A stretch of 64,000 nt of DNA. It comes from Crassaminicella indica. Lineage in GTDB: Bacteria; Bacillota; Clostridia; Peptostreptococcales; Thermotaleaceae. How positions within the stretch are numbered: the first letter of the stretch is position 1; each line of letters starts with the position of its first letter. Both the position numbers and the translations under genes were made by a program. The notes under the pieces were generated by a model. The model searched no databases and had not been told where the DNA came from. It was given only the letters and a program-made list of their open reading frames with translations. The stretch is taken from assembly GCF_019203185.1 (NCBI RefSeq), contig NZ_CP078093.1:1364001-1428000 (forward strand). The letters are read 5' to 3'. This document shows positions 56,799 to 64,000 of this stretch, one piece after another.

Positions 56799-57080
56799 AT
56801 GAAATATGATGCATTAGGAATGATCGAAACAAAGGGATTAGTAGGATCAATTGAAGCCGCAGACGCAATGGTGAAAGCTGCAAATGTTACCCTAGTGGGC
56901 AAAGAGCATGTTGGTGGCGGTTTAGTAACAGTAATGGTAAGAGGAGATGTTGGTGCTGTAAAGGCAGCAACAGATGCTGGAGCTGCAGCAGCACAAAGAG
57001 TTGGAGAATTAATATCAGTTCATGTTATTCCACGTCCACACATGGAAGTTGAGACAATTTTACCTAAGGCAGAAAAATAG
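56799..57080 (+). CDS. BMC-H shell protein, tandem copy B, 3' end altered by IS66
   Basis: 93 residues, identical to copy A except Tyr to Thr near residue 33, Ile to Met and Val to Ala near the end, and loss of the last four residues (EGEK). The stop codon TAG at 57078-57080 shares its last base with the IS66-type end that starts at 57080. The shell fold should be unaffected. It is the last gene of the cut locus. Confidence 0.9.
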   Translation: MKYDALGMIETKGLVGSIEAADAMVKAANVTLVGKEHVGGGLVTVMVRGDVGAVKAATDAGAAAAQRVGELISVHVIPRPHMEVETILPKAEK

Positions 57081-57240
57081 TAACCGTCAAAGATTTTCTG
57101 CCTAGTAGTTTGTACATTACTTTGCTAGAATAACAGATAACAAAATCTATTGTATAGGAGGAGTTACCTGTTATGAAGGAAGAATCACCAGCTATTGACT
57201 GGGAAGAATAAATCATCTTTATCACAGCTTCTTACTTGGG
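57080..57240 (+). mobile_element. IS66-family left-end remnant
   Basis: Bases 57080-57122 match 15907-15949 with two mismatches. After the end, ATG 57173 behind TAGGAGGAG begins a TnpA-like frame (MKEESPAIDWEE) that stops at 57211; a frame-shifted continuation remains to about 57240. The rest of the element is gone. Confidence 0.75.
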
Positions 57241-57285
57241 ACAGTGAACTCCCCAAAAAACTAAAAATTGAACTAAAAAAAGATC

Positions 57286-57325
57286 AATCCAGTAAGAGAT
57301 AATTCTCATACTGGATTAAATTTTA
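57286..57325 (+). terminator. Terminator downstream of the cut locus
   Basis: AATCCAGT (57286-57293) pairs with ACTGGATT (57311-57318), with inner GAGA/TCTC pairs and loop TAAT, then AAATTTT. It lies beyond the IS66 remnant and is the first strong hairpin after the last shell gene. Confidence 0.7.
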
Positions 57326-57442
57326 TCAGGTATTAAATTTATTTTCTATGCATCTATTTTTTGACGGATACTTTACTTAATATTAATTAAGCAGGTTTGA
57401 CTTAGCTATGCTGCTACCCCAGAGTTCGAAAAATATTTTTTA

Positions 57443-57595
57443 TTATAATTTTTTCTTTTTTTCATATTCTTCTATTTTTTTTGTCAAATTCTGAGTAGCC
57501 TTAGTATTTTCTATCATTATATTTGCAAATTTCCATACAAATATCACTAAGAAAACAAAAAGAATTGTATTAATTATTTGAAAAACACCTGTCAT
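57443..57595 (-). CDS. Small single-pass membrane protein with charged helical tail
   Basis: 50 residues starting at the complement of 57593-57595 behind GAGAAAGGA. MTGVFQIINTILFVFLVIFV is a membrane helix; the tail ENTKATQNLTKKIEEYEKKK is a likely coiled coil. It sits in a region full of remnants but is uninterrupted. Family not recognised. Confidence 0.6.
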   Translation of the reverse strand: MTGVFQIINTILFVFLVIFVWKFANIMIENTKATQNLTKKIEEYEKKKKL

Positions 57596-57747
57596 ATGCA
57601 ATCCTTTCTCAGTGATTAATAATCAATAAAAATAATCACTAAATTTTTTTACCCCAAATACTATATATTCCTGAAATCTTAGCTCTTTTGGTATACATTT
57701 TGTATCGGATCTGGAACGTAAGAAACTTTTTTTGATTTTTCTCATTC

Positions 57748-57780
57748 AAAAGTACTAGTGTTTTCACTTCTAGTACTTTT
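57748..57780. other. Long perfect hairpin AAAAGTACTAG/CTAGTACTTTT
   Basis: An 11-pair stem (57748-57758 and 57770-57780) with an 11-base loop in a non-coding stretch. No strong T-run follows on either strand. Upstream at 57612-57650 a GTGATTA/TAATCAC hairpin followed by seven Ts may be a plus-strand terminator. The rest of 57600-57890 shows nothing else. Confidence 0.5.
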
Positions 57781-57894
57781 AGTAACTATCTCTCTTACTT
57801 TTTATTTTAATCTCATCCCCTTTTGTTAGAATATTCTATTTCTTACTAAGTATAGCACTCATATTATTAGAAAAAAGTAGAAATTTGTAATCAA

Positions 57895-58089
57895 TTACCA
57901 AATAATCATTAAGTTTAAAGCTTCAGATATTTTAAGTCCTGAGTAAGCCAATAATGTAACGATAGCATAGTCTCTCTTACATCCTTTTTCTAATATTGTC
58001 TGCCTAAAAGTTTCTACCTGGCTTTTATTGATATCCGTAGGACTAGCTCCAGTAGAGTGGATATTTATATAATCTTTCTTTGCTATGGT
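57895..58089 (-). pseudogene. Tyrosine recombinase (integrase) fragment
   Basis: A 64-codon open stretch on the minus strand reads ...DINKSQVETFRQTILEKG, CKRDYAIVTLLAYSGLKISE and ALNL, ending at a stop at 57895. This is the junction of the N-terminal domain and catalytic box I of a phage-type integrase; the catalytic Arg of SGLRISE is Lys here. Box II, with the remaining His/Arg/Tyr residues, is missing, and no start is evident. Confidence 0.7.
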
Positions 58090-58109
58090 CTATAGCAAAA
58101 TCATTTAAC

Positions 58110-58190
58110 ATGACAGTCAATGAACTGATGAAGTTGAATGGTTTGAAGGATAGTTTGATCTATAAAGATCACTCATCAAGGATTATATAA
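58110..58190 (+). pseudogene. Possible PucR-family regulator N-terminal fragment
   Basis: ATG 58110 opens MTVNELMKLNGLKDSLIY, then stops after 26 codons. It resembles the start of PucR regulators (MTVxELL...GL). A later in-frame stretch up to 58270 is open but shifted. Weak similarity; could be chance. Confidence 0.3.
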
Positions 58191-58274
58191 AAAATAAAAC
58201 TGATGAATTACAAAATATAATGGATGAACAAAGATATGACTATGCAAGAATAGATATCATTATTAGACTGAAAT

Positions 58275-59039
58275 TTAGTCTTTTAGCTTTGATGCTTGTG
58301 CATACTTTCTATAAGATTTTGGAGTCATATCCATTTGTGAATAGAATACTCTATTAAAATAGGATGCATCTGAAAATCCACATTCTATTGCAATACGATA
58401 AGCAGGATAATTAGTTTTCTCTAATAACTGACAAGCATGTTGTATTCTAAGCTTCATTACATATTCAGAAAATGATATGCCCATTTCTTTTTTAAAGACA
58501 CGACTAAAATATTTAGAATTTATAAAGACTTTAGAAGAAACCTTTTTTAAAGTGAGCTTTTCTCTAAAATGTTCTTTGATATATTTTAATGATTCTTCTA
58601 TAAAATGTTGACGGCATTCTTTAGGTTTTGTACTTTTTTTATTATCAAATTCCTTTACTCTGTATTTAGCGGTAGAGGTTAATATTTTGCAGAAAACCTG
58701 TTTTAGTACAGCCGGCTTTACAGGCTTTAATAGGTAATCTAAAACTTGTAGTCTGATGGCCTTTTGTGCATAATGAAAATCGGATAATGCAGATAAAACG
58801 ATAATAGATGTATTTGGAAGAAATTTTTTAATTTCTTCGATGGCACTCATACCATCTAGTTCAGGGATCATTATATCCATTATAATAATATTTGGTTGAT
58901 ACTGCTTAGCTAATTTAATTGCTTGAACTCCACTTTCACAGGTTAATAAAGTATCATCTTGAGTAAGTTCTTGAAGGATAATGGATTTTAGGAAATCTTG
59001 CTCGAGTATTTCATCTTCTACAATTAGGACTATGCTCAT
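58275..59039 (-). CDS. Response regulator with AraC-type DNA-binding domain
   Basis: 254 residues. A receiver domain (1-125) with the phospho-Asp in IIIMDIMIPELDG and Lys in YLLKPVKP leads to two helix-turn-helices of AraC type (about 160-254; KVSSKVFINSKYFSRVFKKE, ECGFSDASYFNRVFY, MTPKSYRK). The start is the complement of 59037-59039 behind GAGGTG; the upstream GTG at 59048 overlaps the kinase stop. It probably activates the cut operon in response to the kinase. Confidence 0.92.
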   Translation of the reverse strand: MSIVLIVEDEILEQDFLKSIILQELTQDDTLLTCESGVQAIKLAKQYQPNIIIMDIMIPELDGMSAIEEIKKFLPNTSIIVLSALSDFHYAQKAIRLQVLDYLLKPVKPAVLKQVFCKILTSTAKYRVKEFDNKKSTKPKECRQHFIEESLKYIKEHFREKLTLKKVSSKVFINSKYFSRVFKKEMGISFSEYVMKLRIQHACQLLEKTNYPAYRIAIECGFSDASYFNRVFYSQMDMTPKSYRKYAQASKLKD

Positions 59040-59044
59040 TGCAA

Positions 59045-60235
59045 TCACCTCGCAGTATGTTGGGTAGGAATTGTTATGGTAACAGTACTTCCACTATAAT
59101 CAGATTTTACAATTTTTAATCCGTACTGCTCACCATAATATTGTTTTAAGCGTTTATCTGTACTTCTAAACCCTAAACCTGATTTGTTTTCATAGTTTTG
59201 TATTTTTTGTAAAGCATCTTCAGAAAAACCATTACCATTATCTATAACAGAAATGATTATATTGTTTTTGATCTTTTTAGCGCATATGCATATCTTTCCA
59301 CCGTCACGTTTTGGAGTAATACCATGAATAACAGCATTTTCAAGTATAGGTTGAATGACCATGTTGAGTATTTTATAAGACTTGATATGATCTGGTACAT
59401 CAATCTCATATTCTAAACGATTTTTAAACCTTGCTTTTTGTATATATAAATATTTTTCAATGTTATCAATTTCAGTTCCTATGGTATGTAGTTGGTGGTC
59501 TTGCTTTAAATTATATCTAAGCAAATCGGATAGGCAATAGATAAGCTCCTCGGTTTTGTGGGAATTCTCAAAATATGCAATACGAGCAATACAGTTTAAG
59601 GTATTAAACAGAAAATGAGGATTAACGACCAAAGACATATTTTTAGCTTCTAAGTCAATAATTTTTTTTTCAAGTATTTCTTTTTCGATAGATAATTTTT
59701 CCACATCAGAATATGTATGATTAATGGTTTTTGATAAGTCAAAAGAAATATCTTTAGCGATTTGCTTGCATAATTGTTCATGTATTTTAATTTTATCGTA
59801 TTCTACAGTTTTTAATGAAGATATAGATTTAGCTACATTCTCTAATTTAGGAAATTGATATTCATGAAAAGATTGAATGTTGATCATATATTTTTTATAT
59901 TCATTTTCCTTTAAATATACCTGCAAACCAGCTAGATAACCTAAAATTTCGTCATTTACCACAATAGGCAAAAGGATGTTTTCAAGTCCATATTTACATA
60001 CAAATCTATTCTCTGTATGTGAGTTTAATCTACATTTATAGTCAGGGCATGCTTGACTAACGTTTTCCTGACATACACGGGTACAAAAATTTGGAGAAGG
60101 TATAAATTCAAATAAAATATTACCATTTATATCAATTAAAAATAGAGGAATATCTGATAAGGATAAAAGATTACTATAGCGTGTATATAAATTTGATGTT
60201 ATTAATTCCTTTAGTATTTTTTTAGTTTTATGCAT
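59045..60235 (-). CDS. Sensor histidine kinase with PocR domain
   Basis: 396 residues. The N-terminal PocR sensory domain (about 15-165) has its Cys-rich signature (FCTRVCQENVSQACPDYKC). A coiled coil leads to a LytS/YesM-type kinase core with phospho-His in NPHFLFNTLNCIARIA, N box ENAVIHGI, and G boxes DNGNGF and GLGFRS. PocR domains sense small molecules such as propanediol or other substrates of compartments, so choline or a product is plausible. No membrane segments. AGAAGGG precedes the start. Confidence 0.9.
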   Translation of the reverse strand: MHKTKKILKELITSNLYTRYSNLLSLSDIPLFLIDINGNILFEFIPSPNFCTRVCQENVSQACPDYKCRLNSHTENRFVCKYGLENILLPIVVNDEILGYLAGLQVYLKENEYKKYMINIQSFHEYQFPKLENVAKSISSLKTVEYDKIKIHEQLCKQIAKDISFDLSKTINHTYSDVEKLSIEKEILEKKIIDLEAKNMSLVVNPHFLFNTLNCIARIAYFENSHKTEELIYCLSDLLRYNLKQDHQLHTIGTEIDNIEKYLYIQKARFKNRLEYEIDVPDHIKSYKILNMVIQPILENAVIHGITPKRDGGKICICAKKIKNNIIISVIDNGNGFSEDALQKIQNYENKSGLGFRSTDKRLKQYYGEQYGLKIVKSDYSGSTVTITIPTQHTAR

Positions 60236-60285
60236 GCTTTTATTACATCCCTTCTGAATTAGGATATATAATCATAATGAAGAAA

Positions 60286-60593
60286 TTTTACAAAAGTTAT
60301 CGAAGTCATTCACTTATCTTTATATATTTCTTTTTTTTATGTTGATGTTGTTTATCTATAGGTAAACAACATCAAAACGAAATATAAAAGATAGTTCATT
60401 CCAGATAACTTTTGAAAAAACAAAACTTCATTCCATGAAAAAATACTAAACCTTCAAAACTCACTTCGTTCAAACAATGAAGGTTCTTAACGTATTTTTC
60501 ATGAAATTTCAGTAAGTTTTTTTACAAAAGTTATCGAAGTCATTCACTTATCTTTATATATTTTTTTTTTATGTTGATGTTGTTTACCTATAT
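60286..60593. repeat. Composite repeat: 75-bp direct repeats and nested palindromes
   Basis: Bases 60286-60360 and 60520-60593 are direct copies at offset 234, differing only in one T-run and one base. Copy 1 runs into a perfect inverted repeat, GATGTTGTTTA (60342-60352) with TAAACAACATC (60363-60373), and an imperfect wider arm ending GATAACTTTTG. Between the copies lies a stem of about 22 pairs (60434-60455 with 60479-60503). Resembles a small non-autonomous mobile repeat. The remaining gap to 60938 is AT-rich with nothing else seen. Confidence 0.75.
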
Positions 60594-60938
60594 AAAAAAG
60601 TTTTGAACTACTTTTAGTATTATTATAATGAATAATAATCCAAAAGTAAATAATACTAACTTTTATGTAATAAAATGTTAAAGATGAACAGTATCAGTAT
60701 TTGTTGTTTTAGATTTTTGGCATAAAGTAGATATTATACAATTTTTTTTATTTAATAATAAGTATGCCAAAATTGTGATTTTTCCATTTTTTCTTTTATC
60801 AAAGGGATATTTATTGTAATAATACCGTTAACTTATTAGAATTGTGCTATAATCATTATTGTATAGAAGATTATTTATGCAAGTATGAATGAAAAGTATA
60901 AAGAAGAATAGATTAAAATATGAATGGTGGAAATACTG

Positions 60939-61853
60939 ATGAGAATGGAAGAATTAGTACAAGAAAAATTACGTTTGGTTTTTAATGACAATAGCATCAT
61001 TTTTGATAGATCACGTTCTGCAGGTGGACTTACTAACTATAACTATATTATGAATATAAAGGGTATAGTATATGTTGTTAGACAACCGGGTTGTATGACT
61101 AATTTTATGATTGATCGAAAAAGTGAAAAGGTTAATAATAAAATTGCATCAGAGTTAGGTTTGAATTCTAAATGCATTTACTTTGATGAAATGAGTGGCA
61201 TTAAAATTAGTGAATATATTGAAAACAGTAAAAACATTGCTCAAGCTGATCCAAGCTCTATAAAAAATATAAAAGCTGTTTCTAATCTAATGAAAAAGAT
61301 TCATACTAGTAAAAAAAGCTTTTATAATTCTTTTGATTGGCAGGTGGAATTAAACAAATATGAACAGATTATTAAGGATTTAAAGGGTAGTTTTTTCTTT
61401 GATTATGCTGAATTAAAAAAGCAGTTAATTGATTTTATGCAAAAAAATATAAAAAATAAAGTTCTTGTACCCTGTCACAATGACACAGTACCAGAAAATT
61501 TTATAATAAATGATAACGGAAGAATTTATTTAATAGACTGGGAATATTCTGGAATGAATGATCCAAGCTGGGATATAGCTTCGTATATTCTTGAATCAAA
61601 GCTGAATGAAGAAGCTATTTTATATCTACTTTTGGATTATTATGGTCAGTATCCTTCTGCTTCTGAAATATTAAAAATTAAATGCTATATGCTAGCACAG
61701 GATTTGCTTTGGATGGTATGGGCAATGATTAGGCACTATAGTGGAGATGATTTTCTTGATTATTGTTGCTTTAGATACGAAAGATTTAAAAAGAATATCA
61801 AAGAAATCATATTATCATCTAATTATCCAATCGCTGAAATGGTAAAAAAATAG
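60939..61853 (+). CDS. Choline kinase / LicA-like aminoglycoside phosphotransferase-fold kinase
   Basis: 304 residues. The kinase loop PCHNDTVPENFIINDNGRIY and LIDWEYSGMNDPSWDIA (Brenner motif and metal Asp) match choline kinases of the LicA type. The N-terminal YVVRQPG holds the ATP-binding Lys-like region. Its location beside a choline locus suggests it phosphorylates choline, perhaps for surface decoration. I prefer ATG 60939 to ATG 60924. Terminator follows. Confidence 0.82.
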   Translation: MRMEELVQEKLRLVFNDNSIIFDRSRSAGGLTNYNYIMNIKGIVYVVRQPGCMTNFMIDRKSEKVNNKIASELGLNSKCIYFDEMSGIKISEYIENSKNIAQADPSSIKNIKAVSNLMKKIHTSKKSFYNSFDWQVELNKYEQIIKDLKGSFFFDYAELKKQLIDFMQKNIKNKVLVPCHNDTVPENFIINDNGRIYLIDWEYSGMNDPSWDIASYILESKLNEEAILYLLLDYYGQYPSASEILKIKCYMLAQDLLWMVWAMIRHYSGDDFLDYCCFRYERFKKNIKEIILSSNYPIAEMVKK

Positions 61854-61869
61854 AACTATAAAAAGATAT

Positions 61870-61905
61870 CCCTCTAGGATTATTTTTCCTAGAGGGTTTC
61901 TTTAT
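61870..61905 (+). terminator. Terminator after the choline kinase-like gene
   Basis: CCCTCTAGGA (61870-61879) pairs with TCCTAGAGGG (61887-61896), followed by a T-rich tail. Confidence 0.9.
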
Positions 61906-62088
61906 TTTTGCAATAAATAGTATAGCACATTTAAATAAATATGATAAAAAATACTTTTAATTATGATGTTTTTTTGCTAAAATAAGTGTGAGGAAAGTAT
62001 AAAAATGTTTTTAATTATGCTATTTATAAAAAAATAGCATAACATATTAAATGTAAGATCATTATAGAAATAAAAGGGAGCGATTTTT

Positions 62089-63738
62089 ATGACAAGCAAT
62101 GATATTAAATTTTCAAGAATTAGAAGTACAATACAAACCGCATTTTATAGAAATAATGTTGTAAAAATAAATTCGATAAAAGAAGCTTATAAGCTCGCTA
62201 AAGATTCACCAGGAACTATTGTAACGGATATGTCTGTATATAAACCGGAAGAATTAGGATTAGATACTGAAACAAAAGTATTATTATTTAATGATGGATT
62301 GGTAACAGGAAGATGTGCGGCTGCAAGAAAAATAATAGGAGAAGCAGGAATAGATACAGAAAAATATGCAGGAATTGTAAGAGAAGCAGTATACAATACA
62401 AGATATAAAACTATGTATTATGCACAGGTTTATATTGGTCTAGATAAAGATTTTATGGTAAAAGCACATCTTTTGATTCCACAAGGGCATGAAAATATAT
62501 TATATAATTGGATGTTAAATTTCCAGATTATAACGGATTCATATAAAAAAATGTATAAAGCTTCAAAAGTTTTTCCTAATGAAGGAGATATATACATATT
62601 TGGTGATCCAGATTGGCAACATGAAGAGCATCCATTAGGATTAACATTGTTTGACCCAGAAAATAATTGTGCAGCTCTATTAGGAATGAGATATTTTGGA
62701 GAATTTAAGAAGGGAACATTAACTCTAGGCTGGGGAACTGCAAATAGAAATGGATATGCTGCATGTCATGGTGGACAGAAAAAATATACTTTATCGAATG
62801 GAAAAAGTTTTGTTGTTGGAGTTTTTGGATTATCAGGATCAGGGAAATCAACATTAACCCATGAAAAACATAATGGAAAATATGATATTGCTGTATTACA
62901 TGATGATGCATTTATAATATCTACAGAAAATGGTTCATCTGTAGCTCTAGAGCCATCTTATTTTGATAAGACACAAGATTATCCTGCTGATTCACCAGAT
63001 AATAAATATTTATTAACAGCACAAAATTGTGGAGCTATGATCAATGAAGAGGGTAAGTGTATTTTAGTTACAGAAGATATACGAAATGGAAATGGACGTG
63101 CTATAAAATCGAAGCTGTGGGCACCAAACAGGGTTAATAAATTCAAAGAACCAGTGAATGCAATCATTTGGCTAATGAAGGATCCAACTCTACCACCAGT
63201 ATTAAAAATAAATAATCCAGAGCTTGCTACAGTAATGGGAGCAACCTTAGCTACTAAGAGAACTACTGCCGAAAGATTAGCAAAGGGAGTAGATATGGAT
63301 GCTTTAGTAATCGAACCATATGCGAATCCGTTTAGAACGTATCCTTTGAGTCATGATTATAAAAAATATAAAGAATTATTTACGAAAAGAAATGTAGAAT
63401 GCTATATTTTTAATACGGGATTCTTTATGGACAAGAAAATTTCTAAAGAAGTTACTATTCAATCATTAGAAAAAATAGTTGAAGGAAGTGCTCAATTTAA
63501 GCAGTGGGGAAGCTTTTCTGATATAGAAATTCTAGAAATTGAAGGATTTATGCCGAATATGAATGATAAAAAATATATACATGAACTTCTTGAAGGAATA
63601 GCATACAGGATAGCATTTATTGAATCAAGAAATGTTGAAAAAGAAGGAAGAGATAAGCTGCCAGAAGAAGCAGCAGATGCTTTGAAAAAATTAATGAAAG
63701 AAATCAAAAAATGTAATATTGTCTTTGAGGTTGCTTAA
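62089..63738 (+). CDS. pckA: Phosphoenolpyruvate carboxykinase (ATP)-like protein, divergent
   Basis: 549 residues. The central P-loop GVFGLSGSGKSTL is the kinase 1a motif of ATP-type PEPCK, followed by HDDAFII as a divergent kinase 2 motif and FRTYPLSHDYKKY. It matches a clostridial branch annotated as PEPCK; the canonical GDDEHGW sequence is not present, so substrate or function might differ. AAGGGAG precedes the ATG. Link to choline metabolism unproven. Confidence 0.75.
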   Translation: MTSNDIKFSRIRSTIQTAFYRNNVVKINSIKEAYKLAKDSPGTIVTDMSVYKPEELGLDTETKVLLFNDGLVTGRCAAARKIIGEAGIDTEKYAGIVREAVYNTRYKTMYYAQVYIGLDKDFMVKAHLLIPQGHENILYNWMLNFQIITDSYKKMYKASKVFPNEGDIYIFGDPDWQHEEHPLGLTLFDPENNCAALLGMRYFGEFKKGTLTLGWGTANRNGYAACHGGQKKYTLSNGKSFVVGVFGLSGSGKSTLTHEKHNGKYDIAVLHDDAFIISTENGSSVALEPSYFDKTQDYPADSPDNKYLLTAQNCGAMINEEGKCILVTEDIRNGNGRAIKSKLWAPNRVNKFKEPVNAIIWLMKDPTLPPVLKINNPELATVMGATLATKRTTAERLAKGVDMDALVIEPYANPFRTYPLSHDYKKYKELFTKRNVECYIFNTGFFMDKKISKEVTIQSLEKIVEGSAQFKQWGSFSDIEILEIEGFMPNMNDKKYIHELLEGIAYRIAFIESRNVEKEGRDKLPEEAADALKKLMKEIKKCNIVFEVA

Positions 63739-63757
63739 AATGGAAGATATAAAAACT

Positions 63758-63796
63758 TCCCCCACTTTAGTGAGAGCAAGTGGGGGATTGTTTTTT
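63758..63796. terminator. Bidirectional terminator between pckA and a convergent small gene
   Basis: TCCCCCACT (63758-63766) pairs with AGTGGGGGA (63779-63787); T-run 63791-63796 on plus and As upstream serve the other strand. Confidence 0.9.
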
Positions 63797-64000
63797 AATA
63801 ATGTGGATAGAAAGGAAATCTTCTGCGTCTATAAGGATATGGTTGGTATGGTCTGTGTGGTCTGTAATATGGTTTTCTCCATATGGATACTAAAATTAAG
63901 AACCACAATAACAAACTTGTACCGAAGGATTGGGCTGAGGTAGATTGTTCTTTAGAATAAGAGCTTGTTAAGAGTATTCTTTTTACGTTGTCAATTTTTC
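63795..64000 (-). CDS. Tyr/Pro/Arg-rich small protein with one membrane helix, N-terminus off edge
   Basis: A minus-strand frame open from the right edge to a stop at 63795. The visible 67 residues or so include a hydrophobic helix (FGTSLLLWFLILVSIW) and a tail KPYYRPHRPYQPYPYRRRR, ending FPFYPHY. The repeat of Tyr-Pro-Arg is like small spore coat proteins; I do not recognise a family. Shares the terminator with pckA. Confidence 0.6.
   Translation of the reverse strand, partial: KIDNVKRILLTSSYSKEQSTSAQSFGTSLLLWFLILVSIWRKPYYRPHRPYQPYPYRRRRFPFYPHY

Larger units (their letters stand above)
56394..57080 (+). repeat. Tandem duplication of a BMC-H gene and its ribosome binding region
   Basis: Bases 56394-56699 and 56775-57078 are near identical at offset 381. 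Differences cluster at 56476-56520 (codons for EAADAM...LVGK) and after 56658, while the roughly 138 bases between (56521-56658 and 56902-57039) are identical, including synonymous sites. This points to a recent duplication with gene conversion. Confidence 0.9.

Noticed and set aside
60286-60593. CRISPR array
   Set aside because: Only two direct copies of about 75 bases with unequal structure and no cas genes nearby.
63719-63943. A plus-strand 74-codon frame overlapping the pckA end
   Set aside because: It runs through the bidirectional terminator and is antisense to the better supported small protein gene.

Overview
The window looks like chromosome from a low-GC, anaerobic, endospore-forming member of the Clostridia. 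The evidence is strongly AT-biased codon use, AAGGAGG-type ribosome binding sites, spore genes (cwlD, gerA/gerB/gerC, a small acid-soluble spore protein), iron-only hydrogenase-like proteins, and a choline-fermenting microcompartment locus. I cannot name the species.

Layout. 1-11223: the 3' part of the S10-spc-alpha ribosomal protein cluster, from rplP (cut by the window edge) to rplQ, including secY, adk, map, infA and rpoA. 11368-15655: energy-coupling-factor vitamin transporter module (ecfA1-ecfA2-ecfT), truA, then rplM-rpsI from their own promoter. 15656-17540: a scar of IS3 and IS66 remnants followed by an Rpn-family nuclease gene. 17652-20040: AI-2E-type membrane protein, MazG-like protein, cwlD. 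20088-20291: seven DnaA-box-like 9-mers, mostly in tandem pairs. 20378-25234: a tiny membrane protein and a four-gene set resembling phosphatase-linked sensory [FeFe] hydrogenases. 25402-31562: germination genes and a chemoreceptor. 31723-34187: zinc/manganese ABC transporter. 34309-40364: SASP, polysaccharide deacetylase, an NSS amino acid transporter with an attenuator-like leader, a gerB permease, and a Na/phosphate cotransporter.

40904-57080 is a co-directional choline utilisation (cut) microcompartment locus of the short-CutC type. CutC (glycyl radical choline lyase) and its activase CutD would cleave choline to trimethylamine and acetaldehyde inside a shell built from nine shell-type proteins. 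An acylating aldehyde dehydrogenase, PduL and a PduS-like flavoprotein would convert acetaldehyde to acetyl-CoA and acetyl phosphate and recycle cofactors. A second aldehyde dehydrogenase paralogue has Ser in place of the catalytic Cys. No alcohol dehydrogenase gene lies in the window. The last two hexamer genes are a recent tandem duplication, and the second is cut short at an IS66-type end.

57080-58274 holds remnants: an IS66 end, a tyrosine recombinase fragment, a possible PucR fragment, and a small intact-looking membrane protein gene. A divergent PocR-type histidine kinase and AraC-type response regulator (58275-60235) are the best candidate regulators of the cut locus. They are followed by a composite repeat, a LicA-like choline kinase gene and an atypical PEP carboxykinase gene. 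A Tyr/Pro/Arg-rich small protein runs off the right edge on the minus strand.
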